DNA of 64,000 nt from Forficula auricularia (lineage: Eukaryota > Arthropoda > Insecta > Dermaptera > Forficulidae). The stretch's first letter is position 1. Each line of letters starts with the position of its first letter. A program made the position numbers and the translations under genes. Location: contig JALMQS010000085.1 in assembly GCA_024734495.1 (NCBI GenBank), positions 23,689,077-23,753,076 of the forward strand. Direction: 5' to 3'. A model generated the notes under the pieces. The model worked only from the letters and a program-made list of their open reading frames with translations, searched no databases and was not told the DNA's origin. Shown piece after piece: positions 1-11,192 of the stretch.

Positions 1-202
1 AAATTTCGGAATTATAAATTAATTAGCTTAACTGATATTTCGCTGGGAAAGACGGATATACAAATGCGGTATGAATAGGGGCCTAAACAAAAACTAATTT
101 AATTTATATTTTACCAATCCTTAAATTTGAAAACTTGATTGAAGATTACTTAATAGTCTTTAAGATAAAACTAGGTTTCCTAAAATTTGATCATAAGGGA
201 TG

Positions 203-489
203 TACGGTAGAACCTCGTTTATCCGGACTAACTGGGACCAAAGATAATCCGGATATAAGGGTAATAAAAACAAAATAAATACTCAAATAAGCGAATTAGA
301 ATTTATTTCGATAAAAAAACAGCATGTTTATATCAAAATTACATAGAATTAAAAAAAAAAGATACATGTGTTAAAAATAATAAAATAACTTCTCATATCT
401 TTATTATCTATGTAAACATTTATTAAAATAAAAATGTTTACAAATGCGATCCGGATAAATGAGGGCTGGATAAACGAGGTTTTACTGTA
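203..489. mobile_element. pogo/Tigger-like MITE
   Basis: Terminal inverted repeats begin ACGGTAGAACCTCGTTTATC on the left and, read inward from the right, CAGTAAAACCTCGTTTATCC. Both ends are flanked by TA, the target of Tc1/mariner/pogo elements. The interior is AT-rich and non-coding, so this is a non-autonomous copy. The 'CCTCGTTTATCCGG' style of end is typical of pogo/Tigger elements; the superfamily is inferred from ends only. Confidence 0.75.
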
Positions 490-1024
490 TTATAAAAGAA
501 AATATTATACCTTTCAAATTCTATTAATTAATTAAACATAAAACATAGCCTTTTGAAATGTTAAATAAATGTTCTTTCCTAAGTAATTTTTTGTTATAAA
601 ACCCGCATTTTGGCTTCCTTAATACATATTTTAATGAAAAGATATTATACTAGCTGTAGCTCTCGGAGCCTAAGTACTCTAAAAGTAGGTAAGGAATAGA
701 ATATATCTACAGTATCTCCTACTTGTCGTAAAAGGTGACTAAAATGGGTTGAACGTGAGGCTCGTAAAAATCTTTCCAGTTATTTAAGAAACGCATTGCC
801 TCAAAATAAACAATGATTTTAGGATCACGAATCGGAATGGCATTTAGAGAATGGCAGGAAATATGTTTAGTATTGCAATTGGATCAGTAGAAAAGGACTT
901 TGAGGATGTCGGAGTTGGTCATTCCGAGAACAAACCCATTCAGATAACGATGCCAAAGCAGACCATTAGAATCTGTAGGGCCAGACGAAGAAGAGCAAGA
1001 TGTAAAATTATGATTAAAACTGAC
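490..1024 (-). other. intron downstream of the last visible brp exon
   Basis: AT-rich sequence on the 3' side of the exon ending at 1025. No exon, RNA gene or clear repeat could be recognised here. The next brp exon would lie further left, outside the window or unrecognised. Confidence 0.5.
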
Positions 1025-1156
1025 CTGTGATTTTTCGAGCTTTTCTTGAAGGGCTGCAGCTTCTGCGCGAGCTCGTTCTCCATCAGCCTGAGTGACTCGC
1101 AACTCGGCTTGACATCGGCGAAGATCAGTTGCTGTTTTATCAGAACGATCTCGATC
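1025..1156 (-). CDS. brp: Bruchpilot/ELKS coiled-coil exon (sixth visible)
   Basis: An internal exon of 44 codons, phase 0 at both ends, read from 1156 to 1025. The acceptor is a T-rich tract ending TTTTTTAG and the donor is CACAG followed by GTCAGT, close to consensus. The peptide starts DRDRSDKTATDLRRCQAELR and ends EKLEKSQ, a heptad-type coiled coil rich in E, K, R, A and L with no globular motif. It continues in frame from the exon at 4398-4613 and belongs to the rod of the active-zone scaffold that organises presynaptic calcium channels and vesicles. Family assignment rests mainly on the upstream exons; this exon alone would only be called coiled coil. A small exon could be missed between this and the previous one. 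The gene continues off the left edge. Confidence 0.8.
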
Positions 1157-1626
1157 CTAAAAAAATAATATAATCATTAATATATGATTGATTACAAAAG
1201 TCTGCGATGAAATAGTTTTATGAATAATTTCATGTGATTCTTATTGATTTTTGTCTTCTAAACGAAATTTCTTTTTTGTATATTACATCACATTTTTTGA
1301 CAAAGCAAGAATTAATTAAATTAAGTTAAATTTACCCCTGGTCAAATACCAAGTCTTAAAATTGATTTGGTCAAAATATTATTAAGTTTGTCGCAAAATT
1401 TATTTTTCTCCTAATTCTATAGATCATTGTAATAAATAGCTCAAAAATAAAATTTTTAAAATGCCGAACAGACCAAATAGCTGCTGCTTGTGAGTCCTCT
1501 GTCTCTGTCGTGTTCAGGTGAAGAACTTAATCCGACGCGGCCATAAGATGTCTAGTCAAAAAGAACACATTTATCAATAAGTAGATACATGATTAAGAGA
1601 AATATCTATATACTATACAAATAGAT

Positions 1627-2155
1627 GAGGGGTCGGTAGCGCAATCGGTTAAATCACCAACTTTTCTAATCCGATTAGGAGAACATCAACCTAGATTTCA
1701 TCAGCTCGATCCCAGCAAGAAGCAAAGTGAATTTATTTGAAAAATAATACAAAACCGGCCCCTTGGCTCCAGAAACTGACAATCTCTGGTTCTACAAAAC
1801 CTCGCGCATGGGCAATTTCATAACAAGCAACCATAAATCGTGAGAGGCAAAATCAAGTGGTAACCAATCCACCCACCCTCGAGTGGCAGCCGGGCATTCA
1901 GATTCTGGGGGACCGGGACCATCACGAAGTCAAGGAAGAAACAATGGAAGAATAACGCAAAAATCCCTACATACCTGGGTACCTTTAACATAAACACACT
2001 CATCTGGCCAGGAAAAAATTACATAGCCTGACCATGGAACTCGATAGCACGTTCCGGAAAAAGATAGAGGCGTGGAAGGTCTAACCAGAAAGAAACATCA
2101 AGCTTTGCGTGATCCCAAGGGTCCAAACGCAACAAATAATAATAATAATAAAAAT
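1627..2155 (+). mobile_element. tRNA-derived SINE-like retroposon
   Basis: The head contains a pol III A-box-like stretch (TAGCGCAATCGGTTAA, near 1637) and a B-box-like AGCTCGATCCC near 1705, separated by a tRNA-like spacer. A GC-richer unique body follows and the element ends in a short (AAT)n tail near 2140-2150. This order (tRNA head, body, simple tail) is that of a SINE. No clear target duplication was found, so the boundaries are approximate. Confidence 0.6.
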
Positions 2156-2159
2156 ATAT

Positions 2160-3255
2160 ACAAGCATTTTATGATGTTGAGACTTTGAGTTTGAGTCACA
2201 TAAGTGAAATTGAGGAGAGAGTATCAGGCTTTATTGAAACGTCGTTCGGGTTTTAAAAAATTCAGTTTTCTAAAAGGTAAAATGAAATAATCAAACTGCT
2301 TGAGATTAACTTGAAATTTGGAGATTACTTCAATGACAAAAGTTTTCTAAGAACAATTTTTTATACAATCGAATTATTGATAAAAGTCAAGATAGTAGGG
2401 AAATTATTTTAATTAATAATTCAATGTCCCTATATTTACCCTGTATAATCTTTTACTTGCTTGGGGCGCTCGTTAACAGAAATTAAACAAATAAACAAAC
2501 ATAATCTTATGGGGGGGGGGGATGTTGTTGATCCCCGTTAAAGTAGCTGCTGATTTACGCCATTAATACAATAGAACAACGAAAAACTCGTTTTCATCAG
2601 GATTTCTCTATTGGGGCTAGAAATGTAAAAAAATTTTATGGATTTTACTTTTAGACCGTTAAGATAGTTCTTTCGCGACAATTCACACAAAAAGTTTTAC
2701 CCTCGTAACCACTCTAAACATATGAACGGTGCTAAAATTTTAGGTTATGTTTTTTTAACGTGACTGTACTTCTCACATTACTATATTCTCTTTATGAATG
2801 AATCATTTCCAAGCGATTGCTCTTATACCCCCTCCACTAAAAAATCTCCCAAATATGTTTATTTTTTTATTTTTTATCAAAACTAGGAGGTAAATAATTT
2901 CAATTTTTTTTTTAAGTTACTCGGAATATATTATTCTAACAAATATTAATTTTTCATCAAGCTGGTGAAAGTCCTTCAATGAAAAAAAATAAAATAATAA
3001 TCATTTTCCCACCCTTTTCCAATCTACCATATGTAAAAAATTTCTTTTTTTAATTAGAATTATTTCATGTTTTGTGTGGTAAATCGTCTTCAAATTTTAA
3101 CAGTGTGTTTATTATGCTTTTAATGACTTATATTCCAAGTTTCGAAGACTTATTGAACTTTTGCATTTGTGAAAGAACTACCTTAATTTCAGAAAAGAAC
3201 AAATTCAAATTATAAAGGGTCAAAACAATCAGATTTTCATCTGGTTTCATCACGA
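2160..3255. other. AT-rich intron, no gene
   Basis: Nothing coding or structured was recognised apart from a run of ten G near 2511-2520 and short A/T tracts. Confidence 0.5.
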
Positions 3256-3257
3256 TA

Positions 3258-3260
<3 letters not shown>

Positions 3261-3306
<46 letters not shown>
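3261..3306. repeat. (TA)n microsatellite
   Basis: About 23 uninterrupted TA units. An ORF encoding an IYIYIY tract across this stretch is an artefact of the dinucleotide repeat. Confidence 0.95.
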
Positions 3307-3309
<3 letters not shown>

Positions 3310-3540
3310 GAAAAAAAACCCTAAGGGATCGTGAAAAAAATTCACCTTTCGAGTGTGGGTTTGACCCACGAGGATCTTCGCGACTACAGTTTTCCCTTCG
3401 GTTCTTTTTAATTGCCGTAATTTTTTTAGTATTTGACGTAGAAGTAGTTCTCTTACTACCCCTGGTGGTTTCGTTACACACTAACCCCGTGGCCTGGGGG
3501 TTGGCAGGGCATTTTGACCTATTTTCGAGTCCCATTAAAT
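3307..3540. repeat. GC-richer unclassified repeat-like segment
   Basis: Base composition is distinctly richer in G and C than the flanks, and it sits against the (TA)n tract on one side and a foldback element on the other. It may be a retroposon on the minus strand with the TA tract as its tail. I do not recognise it and no protein domain is apparent. Confidence 0.3.
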
Positions 3541-3542
3541 AT

Positions 3543-4193
3543 TAAACAGCAATATTTGAAATCAAAATATTTTTTTAACGTTATAGCTTTCACTTTGATT
3601 TTTAAATTACACTTGGTTTTTAAATCAATTAGAACTCGAGTTTTTTTTTTTTTTTTTTTTTTTTTTAATGATATTGATGTGAGAAGGAGATACACCAGAA
3701 GGTGGACCCCCTACAGGCCTGTATGGGCTGGCCCCTCCATCGTGAAAAGAACAGAGCAGAAGGAAAAGAAGCCGGGATCACGAGCCAATCTCAGAAACTT
3801 AGATACAATTCAATATCCAATTTACTAAGGTTTTAGGGGCTTCGAGCAGTGGTAAATTCTCCGCGCGATAAATTCAGTTAATTTTATCTCCCACTTAATT
3901 TTTATTACCAGACCCTATACTTAGAGAAAAAATGTCTGGGTATAGCCGGGAATCGAACCCGAGACCTCCGGGTTGCCAGTCAGTTACTCTGACCATTACA
4001 CCACGGAGGCGGACGTTATAGAAGTTATAACTAAAAGACTAGGACCATATGATTCTATCAATGGTTTTTATCCTTTATAATTACTTAGTTTTAGTTATAA
4101 CTCGAGTTCTAATTGAGCTATAAGCAAATGGTAATTTGAAAATCAAAGAGGGAGCTATTTTCTATAACGCCAACAAAATTTTCAAATATTGAT
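3543..4193. mobile_element. foldback MITE interrupted by a SINE
   Basis: The left arm (about 3547-3640) and right arm (about 4085-4190) are imperfect inverted copies; for example the left TCAATTAGAACTCGAG is mirrored by ACTCGAGTTCTAATTGA on the right. The SINE at 3641-4010 sits between the arms, so it was inserted after the foldback formed. Confidence 0.65.
3641..4010 (-). mobile_element. tRNA-derived SINE, copy 1
   Basis: Read on the minus strand, the element starts with a tRNA-like head: A-box TGGTGTAATGGTCAGAG region, then B-box GGTTCGATTCCCGG. A roughly 270-bp body follows and it ends in an A-tail (T-run 3641-3666). The head cannot form a 7-bp acceptor stem, so it is not a functional tRNA. 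A second copy lies at 56137-56485 in the same orientation. Confidence 0.85.
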
Positions 4194-4397
4194 GTTTACT
4201 ATCTAATGGGACCCGAAAACAGGTCGAAATTTTTGTCGTTTTGACCGATAATATCTCAAAACTCTGATGTGTTTTAAAAAATCGGAAAATTGCATGATAA
4301 TCAGCGTATAAAAAACTTTACGGGAATCCATTGTTATCATTACGGGGTGAAATTTTTGTTTAGTAGTGTAATATAATGGTTTGATTAATTTGCTAAC

Positions 4398-4613
4398 CTG
4401 TAGCCGGTCGAGGTCGTGAGAGGCAGATGTAGAGCTGGTTAGTCTTTGGTTTCGTTCCAATTCGTGACGTAGTCGATCATTTTCGAGTTCCAATCGGGCC
4501 AGTCTCTGTTTCGCAGCCTCCCAATCTGCTCCCGAACGGCCCACTTCACTTGCCGCTTTGTCAAGCTCTGCCTTTGATTTGCCCAACTCAGATTGCGAGC
4601 ACTCAAGTTTCGC
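4398..4613 (-). CDS. brp: Bruchpilot/ELKS coiled-coil exon (fifth visible)
   Basis: An internal exon of 72 codons, phase 0 at both ends. The acceptor is TTTTCCAG and the donor is CTACAG followed by GTTAGC. The peptide begins AKLECSQSELGKSKAELDKA and runs through GRSGADWEAAKQRLARLELE to SHDLDRLQ. The SQSELGKSKAEL and ADWE.KQR.ARLELEN segments match the conserved ERC/Bruchpilot rod as I know it. A serine/threonine-rich interruption (about residues 55-66) breaks the heptads near the end and may be a hinge. It joins in frame to the exon at 7793-7870 and to that at 1025-1156. The true reading is from the intron-spanning frame; an ATG within it is internal and not a start. Confidence 0.88.
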
Positions 4614-4736
4614 CTGGAAAATAAATAGATAAATACATATATATTAAAAATAAGAAAATCACTTTATTATTGATCCATAAAACGGGGATTCTACGATTTT
4701 CGTGGCGCCGAGATCTGACCATGGATTCTTATAGAA

Positions 4737-6112
4737 CAGGGGTGCACAACCTTTTGGCTTACAGGGGCCACAATTGAAGAAAAAAAGTGTCTCGGAGCGC
4801 GGATAAAATATTATAACTCTTTTGATATTTTTTATTCAAATAAATAATAAAACTTGAGTAAGATACGAGGTAGGAAATATATCGAATTCAAAACTCAATT
4901 TTGTTTTATTTCTTTTTGTGAAACCTACCTCGTATCTTACTCAAGTTTTATTATTATATTAAAATGTTTCACCTAGAACCAATAACGAACTCCTTAAAAG
5001 TTATTTATTCAAATAAGTTAGTTAAAAATGTAGAAATAAGAACTGTTTTATTTTTTTAGCTCATAGGGATCTTCTAATTTTACTTTTCGTAAATTTTATA
5101 CTTTAAAATACTTTCTCGAATGTAAATACATATCTACATACTTACAGAAAGTGATATTATGTATTAGTATTTGTTTATATATTTTTCATGACTAGATAAT
5201 TAATATAAAATTCGAAAAAAAGTGACAATATATAATTTTTCTTTCAGTTCGGTATCTAATTGTTGTTCTAGAACATTCAATCAGAAAGTTGGCAAGTAGA
5301 AAATTTATTTCTAATGAAAATGGAGTCGAAAATAGAACAAAATGATGATTATTTTTTCGGAAATCTTGCAATCTAATTCCAGATTCAAAATTTAAAATAG
5401 CACTTTTATTTTTCGAAAACTTCTCAGTAGATTTTCAGATATCTTATTTTAGAGAAAAAATATCAGGCCAAATTGTTATTTGTTTTCCAGTATCCACATA
5501 TAAATCTCAATGTTTTAAGAAATTTTAATGACTTTATATTGGGCCACGGGTTGGACAGCCCTGGTTTAAAGGATATGAGGAATGATAATTTATTTTTGAA
5601 AAGGGTCACGAATATAATAAATTCAGACTATCCATTGACATGTTGTAAGAACGTTTAAAGATCTAAAATACAAATCCTGACAAGTTTTAGTTCAAGAGAG
5701 AAATTATCAATTAATTGTGATTGTTCTAGAAAACCCCAATTCTTTGTCTCCTTTCGTACTAGAATGATAACTATAGACTTGTTTAGTGTCGTAGCATATG
5801 AATTACTGAAATAATAAATATTTTAGAAAATGAAAATATGAGAAGAAGAGTTTTTAAAAATTCGAAACTTCATTATTTTTTTTATCTTAAATAGTTGAAC
5901 TTATAATTTTGCTTTTAGTGAATTTTATTCTTGAAAAAAGCTTCACGTATTGTACAAGTTACGTTCATATTTCGAAAAAGGGAATAAATATATCTCTACA
6001 TATAAATCTCAATGTTTTAAGGAAGTTTATGATTTTATGTTGGTCCATACTCATTGCAGTGATGGGCCGCATGCGGCCCGCGAGCCACGGGTTGGACCAT
6101 TGAACAACCCTG
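4737..6112. mobile_element. hAT-type element with 8-bp target duplication
   Basis: It starts CAGGGGTGCACAACC and ends GGACCATTGAACAACCCTG, inverted partners of the hAT type. Perfect target duplications TTATAGAA lie at 4729-4736 and 6113-6120. No transposase frame is present, so it is non-autonomous. A second right-end-like sequence (GGGCCACGGGTTGGACAGCC, near 5540) lies inside, so the element carries a duplicated or nested end. It also holds a hairpin at 4851-4952. Confidence 0.85.
4851..4952. repeat. hairpin related to a Penelope 3' end
   Basis: ACTTGAGTAAGATACGAGG at about 4853 is mirrored by CCTCGTATCTTACTCAAGT at about 4928. The loop and right arm match the sequence at about 52104-52180, directly downstream of the Penelope-like fragment, so this piece probably derives from that family. 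Confidence 0.75.
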
Positions 6113-6129
6113 TTATAGAAATCACCAAA

Positions 6130-7160
6130 ATAAGACGAAAATGAAGAATACTATTTTTCTAGATTTCGCTTAGTTTTCGAGATGTCGAATTTTAAAACTA
6201 CAATTTTTTTTATTTTATTTTTCAATTGTTTTTTATAGAAACCACAGAAACCATAGAATCACAATTTCTATATTACCGCGATCTGAAGACAGATTATCAT
6301 AGAACTCTTTTTAAAATTTTCAATTGATCAACGGAGAATTTCTCCCGAAACGTTTTGATTTTCTATTGAACTTTTTGGGATTGTTTTTATAAAGAATTGT
6401 ATTTGTGGTATACTTTAGCGAAACTGAGGAGATGGCGCGTTTTGCCTAGTGTAATTGACTGGCCTTTTAGATAAACATTTTAAACACAATAAGAAAAAAA
6501 TTTAAGAGTTTTTGCCTAAATTCAATATCAAGCTTAATCTGTCTGCTAGGCCGTACCGAGTAATAAATAATATCTATTCAACATACCGTAAAGCAATTAG
6601 GAAGAAATCTTAAAATCCATGAAAAAAAAGTATTCATCATTTGATTCAACTCTGTTGCTATGATAACGATTTTCAATATTTATAGTTAATAATTATTTTG
6701 GAAAACAATTTTCAATTTAAAAAGACTAACAATTTTGCTATACAAATTTGACTGAACAGAACGTCTTAACGGCTATAAAATCCTCTCTTATGAAGATAAA
6801 AAATTGAATTAAGGATATTAATTATTTATTTCAGAAAAAATGAGATCCCTTTAATAAAGTTTTGTTTATATTTCAAGCCGAGTTTGAGCATTCAATTGGA
6901 ACAGTCGCAATAAAATAGGCTCTCTTATAGGGTTCGAATTCAAGTGAATTTTATTTCCAATTTATAATCAGTGGTTCAATTTTATCCGTTATATTTAAGT
7001 TAATTAACAATTTTTACATAAGGGAGAAGAAAAATTGAAGATGGTGGGTGACCCGGGTGATACTGATATAAACGATAATGATATTACTGTTTTCTTAAAG
7101 AAATTTATTACAAAATTATTAGAAAGCCAGCCTTTGGATTACGAAAAAAAATGTTTTATT
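6130..7160. other. AT-rich intron, no gene
   Basis: No exon found. A degenerate relative of the GAAACGT repeats lies near 6330-6358 (stem GGAGAA/TTCTCC followed by CGAAACGTTTTG), but it lacks an intact CTGANGA. Confidence 0.45.
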
Positions 7161-7164
7161 TGAA

Positions 7165-7470
7165 GATTTTTATCATTTTATTAAAAATCGGCTTTTCAGA
7201 AGATCTTTTATCTTTCTTCATCGTTTAAAAGGGTCAACGAAGGAAGCTTGTAACCACCTCTTTCTTGACTCCTTTAACAGTGTTACTGCTTTTCTGGGGG
7301 GTTAGAATTTGTCATTAACATCAACAGAATTATCTAATCTAACCGCCAGAAAAGCACAACCACAAGCACTGTTAAAAGAGGCAAGAATGAAGTGGTTACA
7401 AGCCGTTCAAGTCCTGAAGAAAGAAAAAAGAGAGAAGATCCTCTGAAACGTCGTTTTTTAAGAGAATTAA
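7165..7470. mobile_element. foldback element with ribozyme-like core
   Basis: Imperfect inverted arms of about 140 bp (7165-7305 and 7335-7470). AGCTTGTAACCAC on the left is mirrored by GTGGTTACAAGCC on the right. The right arm holds a hammerhead-like core on the plus strand at 7414-7452: CTGAAGA, an AGAG/CTCT stem, then GAAACGTC. Confidence 0.7.
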
Positions 7471-7534
7471 AATGATGTTCCAATAAATATCCAAGTGTAT
7501 AAAGCAAAAGGCAATTCGAAGAAAAACAGAAATT

Positions 7535-7625
7535 ACAAAATTAATCTCTACTAGTCTAGAACAGTTCTGGTCTTGTATTTGGCATTCTTGAAATGCCTTA
7601 GCTCTAAAGGAAGATATATTCTATC
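7535..7625. repeat. dispersed repeat shared with 26405-26495
   Basis: Both sites contain CTACTAGTCTA(G/A)AACAG followed by a closely similar ~50-bp stretch containing TTGTATTTGG. The copies are diverged and the family was not identified. Confidence 0.55.
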
Positions 7626-7792
7626 CGCACCCTTTTTACACATTTTCCTCGATTAGATTCTAATGAAGAATTTCTCACCCACAATTGTATAAAAGTGGCT
7701 AGAAATTATTTACCAGAGGGACGAAACAAACATTTTTCAAGGATTTTTAGATTCCCATTATGCTAAAATATTATTCTAAAATTAATACTAAC

Positions 7793-7870
7793 CTCCAGTC
7801 TATCTTTCTCCGCTTGAGCTCTCTCCAGTCGGGCTTGCAACTTTTCTACCTCGCTATCCAGCGTATGAAC
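7793..7870 (-). CDS. brp: Bruchpilot/ELKS coiled-coil exon (fourth visible)
   Basis: A small internal exon of 26 codons, phase 0 at both ends, between acceptor GTGTTTCAG and donor CTGGAG/GTTAGT. It encodes VHTLDSEVEKLQARLERAQA followed by EKDRLE. The SEVEKLQ.RLERA segment is characteristic of the Bruchpilot rod directly after the EIAEYKMK segment of the preceding exon, which fits the order seen here. A CA microsatellite lies just upstream in the intron (about 7873-7892 on the plus strand), inside the splice acceptor's pyrimidine region when read on the minus strand. Length divisible by three means that skipping it would keep the frame. Confidence 0.87.
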
Positions 7871-7899
7871 CTGAAACACACACACACACACAATTAAAA

Positions 7900-8500
7900 T
7901 TCACTTTTTTGAAATTTGAAACAGATTAGAGATGTGAATACAGTACAAAAATTTTATACTGAATTATGGTATTTTTTCAATTGAATAACGAAATGCCGAT
8001 ATTGTCAAAAAAAGAATATCTATTTTCTTATACATTACAAGTAAGTCAGATATATAAAAAGGAAAATTAAAGTAAATTATAAAATATAGTTATAATTAAA
8101 GTTTTTTTTTTTTGAAAATAGTTGTTAGTTAATATAGTTGATTTGAAAATTATTTTATTTAAAAAAAAAGTATTTAAAAAATGTAATTGAGTATATCATT
8201 ATAGTAATTAACATTTTTTAATATAAATATATTCATATAATAAAGGGATTAATTTATTATAAATAAATACAGTTTTTTTGTTCAGAATTTCCGTGCAAAA
8301 TCTTTAGGTCGAAGAAAATGCTCTTTCCAATCCCAAACTAGCCTGGGTAATTGTTCATAAATACTTAATTATAAATTTTGTGTAGATTTATAGTTTAATT
8401 TCTTCTTTTTTGAAAAAAATCATTTCCTTTTTTTTTTAAATAATATTTTCTAAACTTTGTAGGTTCGTTTTTAATGACAGAAAACGCGCAAATGTACTTA
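7900..8500. other. AT-rich intron, no gene
   Basis: Only A/T homopolymer and low-complexity sequence was seen. Confidence 0.45.
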
Positions 8501-8576
8501 AACAAATACCGAAATACCGGTATTTTTATAAATTGATAAAAGCTTTGATGGTTGAATAAAAAGCACATTATGCACG

Positions 8577-8757
8577 GTTAAATATATTTATTAACAAAAA
8601 CATATACAACATAAATACATCACGTTTCGATCAGTAGATCTGTGAACATTTTCAAGGGTGAGATACCTTTGCGGCCTGAAGGGAAAGTTTCCTCGTGATC
8701 GAAACGTCGTGTATTTATGTTGTATAATATGTTTGTGTTACTAAATATATTTAACAA
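8577..8757. mobile_element. palindromic MITE 1 of a nested pair
   Basis: The arm TACAACATAAATACATCACG (about 8604) is mirrored by CGTGTATTTATGTTGTATAA (about 8709). The right arm carries GATCGAAACGTCG. It is directly followed by the palindrome at 8757-8947, and both lie within a wider inverted repeat from about 8510 to 9066 (ATACCGGTATTTTT at both ends). Confidence 0.75.
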
Positions 8758-8947
8758 TATAAGTAGGTTATTGAAAGGCAGTCCATTAAATTTTATTTGA
8801 TTTTCGACGTTTCAGAGACTTTTTTCTCTCCTTCCCATTTTTGTTTTGTAGACCCTGAAGAAGGAGAGAAAAAAGTCTCCGAAACGTCGGAAATTGAATA
8901 AAATCTAAATAATTTATGGACTGCCTTTCATTATAACCTACTTATTT
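8757..8947. mobile_element. palindromic MITE 2 with hammerhead-like core
   Basis: The arms AAGTAGGTTATTGAAAGGCA (about 8761) and GCCTTTCATTATAACCTACT (about 8924) are inverted partners, with internal arms CGACGTTTCAGAGACTTTTT and its mirror. The plus strand carries CTGAAGA (8855-8861), stem II GGAGA/TCTCC and GAAACGTC (8881-8888). Confidence 0.8.
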
Positions 8948-9338
8948 CGCTTACCAGTCCTTCTTTATAAGAAAATAAATCAAATTAAATATTTAACAAT
9001 GTTTAGTGTTTTTTTATCAAAGCCTTTTATTAAAATACCGGTATTTTTCATCAAATACCAGCATTTTAAAAACGTTTAAGTGCAGACCTTGTCCCGGAAT
9101 TCGGGATCCCGGTTTTCACACTCTAAACCTGATGATATCAAATAATTTACTTTTTCAAACGTTAGTTTTTTAAGTATATGAACCGTGTAAGTCAAATAAT
9201 TTATTAAATAATATTTCTCGTATATTTCCTATATTTGATTCAATCGCGAATCGAACGCAGGTGATTTTTGTCAAATATTAAGTTAAAATAATATCTAAAC
9301 TTATATATTTCTAATTTGAAATAATGAAGTTAAATAAA

Positions 9339-9819
9339 TTTATAATTTTCTCATTAATATATTAAAGAATAATTAACATATTAACGAGAATTGTTTTGAT
9401 TGCGCTTTTTAAACAAGATATAAATCGCGAGACTACTGCTGATTGAAGCTATTGGATTCTGCTGAGTCTTAAGTCTGGACCAAGAGAGAATGAAAAAGAA
9501 ATGATCCATTTAGCTATAATCCAACGTCATTTTTCGTTTAGCCCGCTGGGAGATTGAATATAATAACATCTCAGAATTCAAATTAATTTGGTGATCCATC
9601 CAAGTGTCATGCGGGCTAAACGCAAAATGACGTTGGATTATAGCTAAATGGATCATATATTTTCCATTCTCTCTTGGTCCAGACTTAAGACTCAGCAGAC
9701 TCCAATAGCTTCAACCAGCAGTAGTCTCGCGATATATATCTTGTTAAAAAGCGCGATCAAAACAATTCTCGTTAATAAATGTTAATTATTCTTTAATATA
9801 TTAATGAGAAAATTATAAA
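9339..9819. mobile_element. long foldback element
   Basis: Arms of about 215 bp flank a spacer of about 50 bp (around 9555-9605). TTCTCATTAATATATTAAAG on the left is mirrored at the right end, and the inner parts of the arms (ATTTAGCTATAATCCAACGT and its mirror) are nearly identical, so this is comparatively young. No coding capacity. Confidence 0.85.
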
Positions 9820-9867
9820 AATAATATTTCATTGATCGCATCCATAATCAAATACATATTTTAAAGG

Positions 9868-10106
9868 AACGTAGGGAGTTGGACCAGAATTTAATGATTA
9901 GCGACTTCCTCAGTGACTCGTTTTATGAACTTATTTGTCACGTGTTATAACTACAAGAAAAAACATTCCAAAGAGTATGTCTTCACCGAATCATTCAATT
10001 TGATCAAAACAATATAAAACATTAAAAAAAACAATTATAATTGTAATTAATTAAAAAAAAAACTTTGCGTTTGATTTAAATTCTGGTCCAACTCCTTGCG
10101 ATTTTT
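9868..10106. mobile_element. MITE with TIR GTAGGGAGTTGGACCAGAAT
   Basis: The left end GTAGGGAGTTGGACCAGAAT is mirrored by ATTCTGGTCCAACTCCTTGC near 10080. A related sequence is at about 30163-30290, where the ribozyme-like core is intact; here the corresponding CTGAGGA on the minus strand lacks its partner GAAA. Confidence 0.6.
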
Positions 10107-10121
10107 AAATTTATTAAATAA

Positions 10122-10846
10122 CTAGCTGCAAGGCCCGCCTTCGGCGGCCCTCTTGCTAGCCCCCCACCCTACTCCGCCTCACTCCTCACCCCACACCCAT
10201 TCCACCCCCACAACCACCCTCCGCACCCAGTTTTTGCATTTCTAGGCTTCTAGTGACCCACAGATTATGTATACAAAATTTGGTTGAGTTTGGCCCAAGA
10301 GAAAGAATTTTCATTTTTGACCCCCCTCTCCATTTTGGTTGGTTAGTTTTTGCATTTCTAGCTCTCTAGAGGCGCAGAGATTATGTATACAAAATTTGAT
10401 TGAGTTTGCTCCAAGCAAGAATTTACATTTTTTCACCCTCTCCCCTTTTTGGGAACATTTTTTTAAACAAAAGTTGTCAGAAATCACATCCTCTAGAACT
10501 TTGATTATCATAAATTTGCCGTAGGGTTAATAGTTTAGGAGTTATTTGATAATTTTCATTCGTGCGCCCCCCCCCCCCAAACCCCCTTCTGGGGTCAAAA
10601 TATCAAAACGCTAAAAACGTAAGTTAGAAGACATCTGATGTAAATATGAAATTTCATAATAATCTCTTCAGCCGTTTTTACGTGAATCGTGAGCAACTTT
10701 TCGGAAACCACTGAAACAGACATACAGACAGACATGCATTTCGTTGAGGGTGTTTTCGTTCATAACTTTGCTTGAAACGTGTGCAACCAAAATTTGGCGT
10801 GATTTGGACCAATGTACAGTCAAAACCTTAATTATATATATATAGA
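10122..10846 (-). mobile_element. Helitron, non-autonomous
   Basis: On the minus strand the element starts TCTATATATATATAATTAAG preceded by A and ends with a GC-rich hairpin (CCGCCGAAGGCGGG) and CTAG followed by T, the hallmarks of Helitron termini and A/T target. No Rep/helicase frame is present. The interior is unusually C-rich on the plus strand. A longer relative is at 28010-29002. Confidence 0.85.
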
Positions 10847-10949
10847 TTCTGCCTGTTAATTCTACAAATCCTTTGACGTTATTTATTTATTATTAGAAGG
10901 ACTTTATCTTTCTGCAATGCTGGTTTCTATAATAACTCTGAGAGCTCAC

Positions 10950-11192
10950 CTTCATTTTATACTCTGCAATTTCCCTCTCGTGCAATTCTCGTTCCTCTTG
11001 CTTTTCCTGTTCGGCTCGATCTCGTTGCTCTCTTAATTGATTCATCTGTTTCTCTTTGTCCCCGATGGCTTCCTCAAGACTGCTCAACGCCCCCTCGGAA
11101 GTGCAATGATGAGCCTGCATCGCCGCCAAACGAGCCCGAGCCATGTCCACCTGGTTATCTTTTTCCTTTAGCAAATCCTCAAGGTTCTCGAT
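10950..11192 (-). CDS. brp: Bruchpilot/ELKS coiled-coil exon (third visible)
   Basis: An internal exon of 81 codons, phase 0 at both ends, with acceptor TTTTTAG and donor ATGAAG/GTGAGC. The peptide runs from IENLEDLLKEKDNQVDMARA through HCTSEGALSSLEEAIGDKEK to ELHEREIAEYKMK. This is the most diagnostic exon: the LLKEKDNQVDMARARL and EGAL.SLEEAIGDKEKQM blocks are signatures of ELKS/CAST/ERC proteins and of insect Bruchpilot in particular. It forms continuous parallel coiled coil with no catalytic domain. Neighbouring exons at 22347-22494 and 7793-7870 join in frame. The ATG inside the exon at residue 17 or so is internal, and upstream codons up to the AG belong to the exon. Confidence 0.93.

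Noticed and set aside
3306..3828. ORFs around the SINE and GC-richer segment
   Set aside because: They run across repeat boundaries and show no domain.
3936..4010. tRNA-like sequence (also 56410-56485)
   Set aside because: A- and B-boxes are good but no acceptor stem forms, and an identical body follows in both copies, so these are SINE heads and not tRNA genes.
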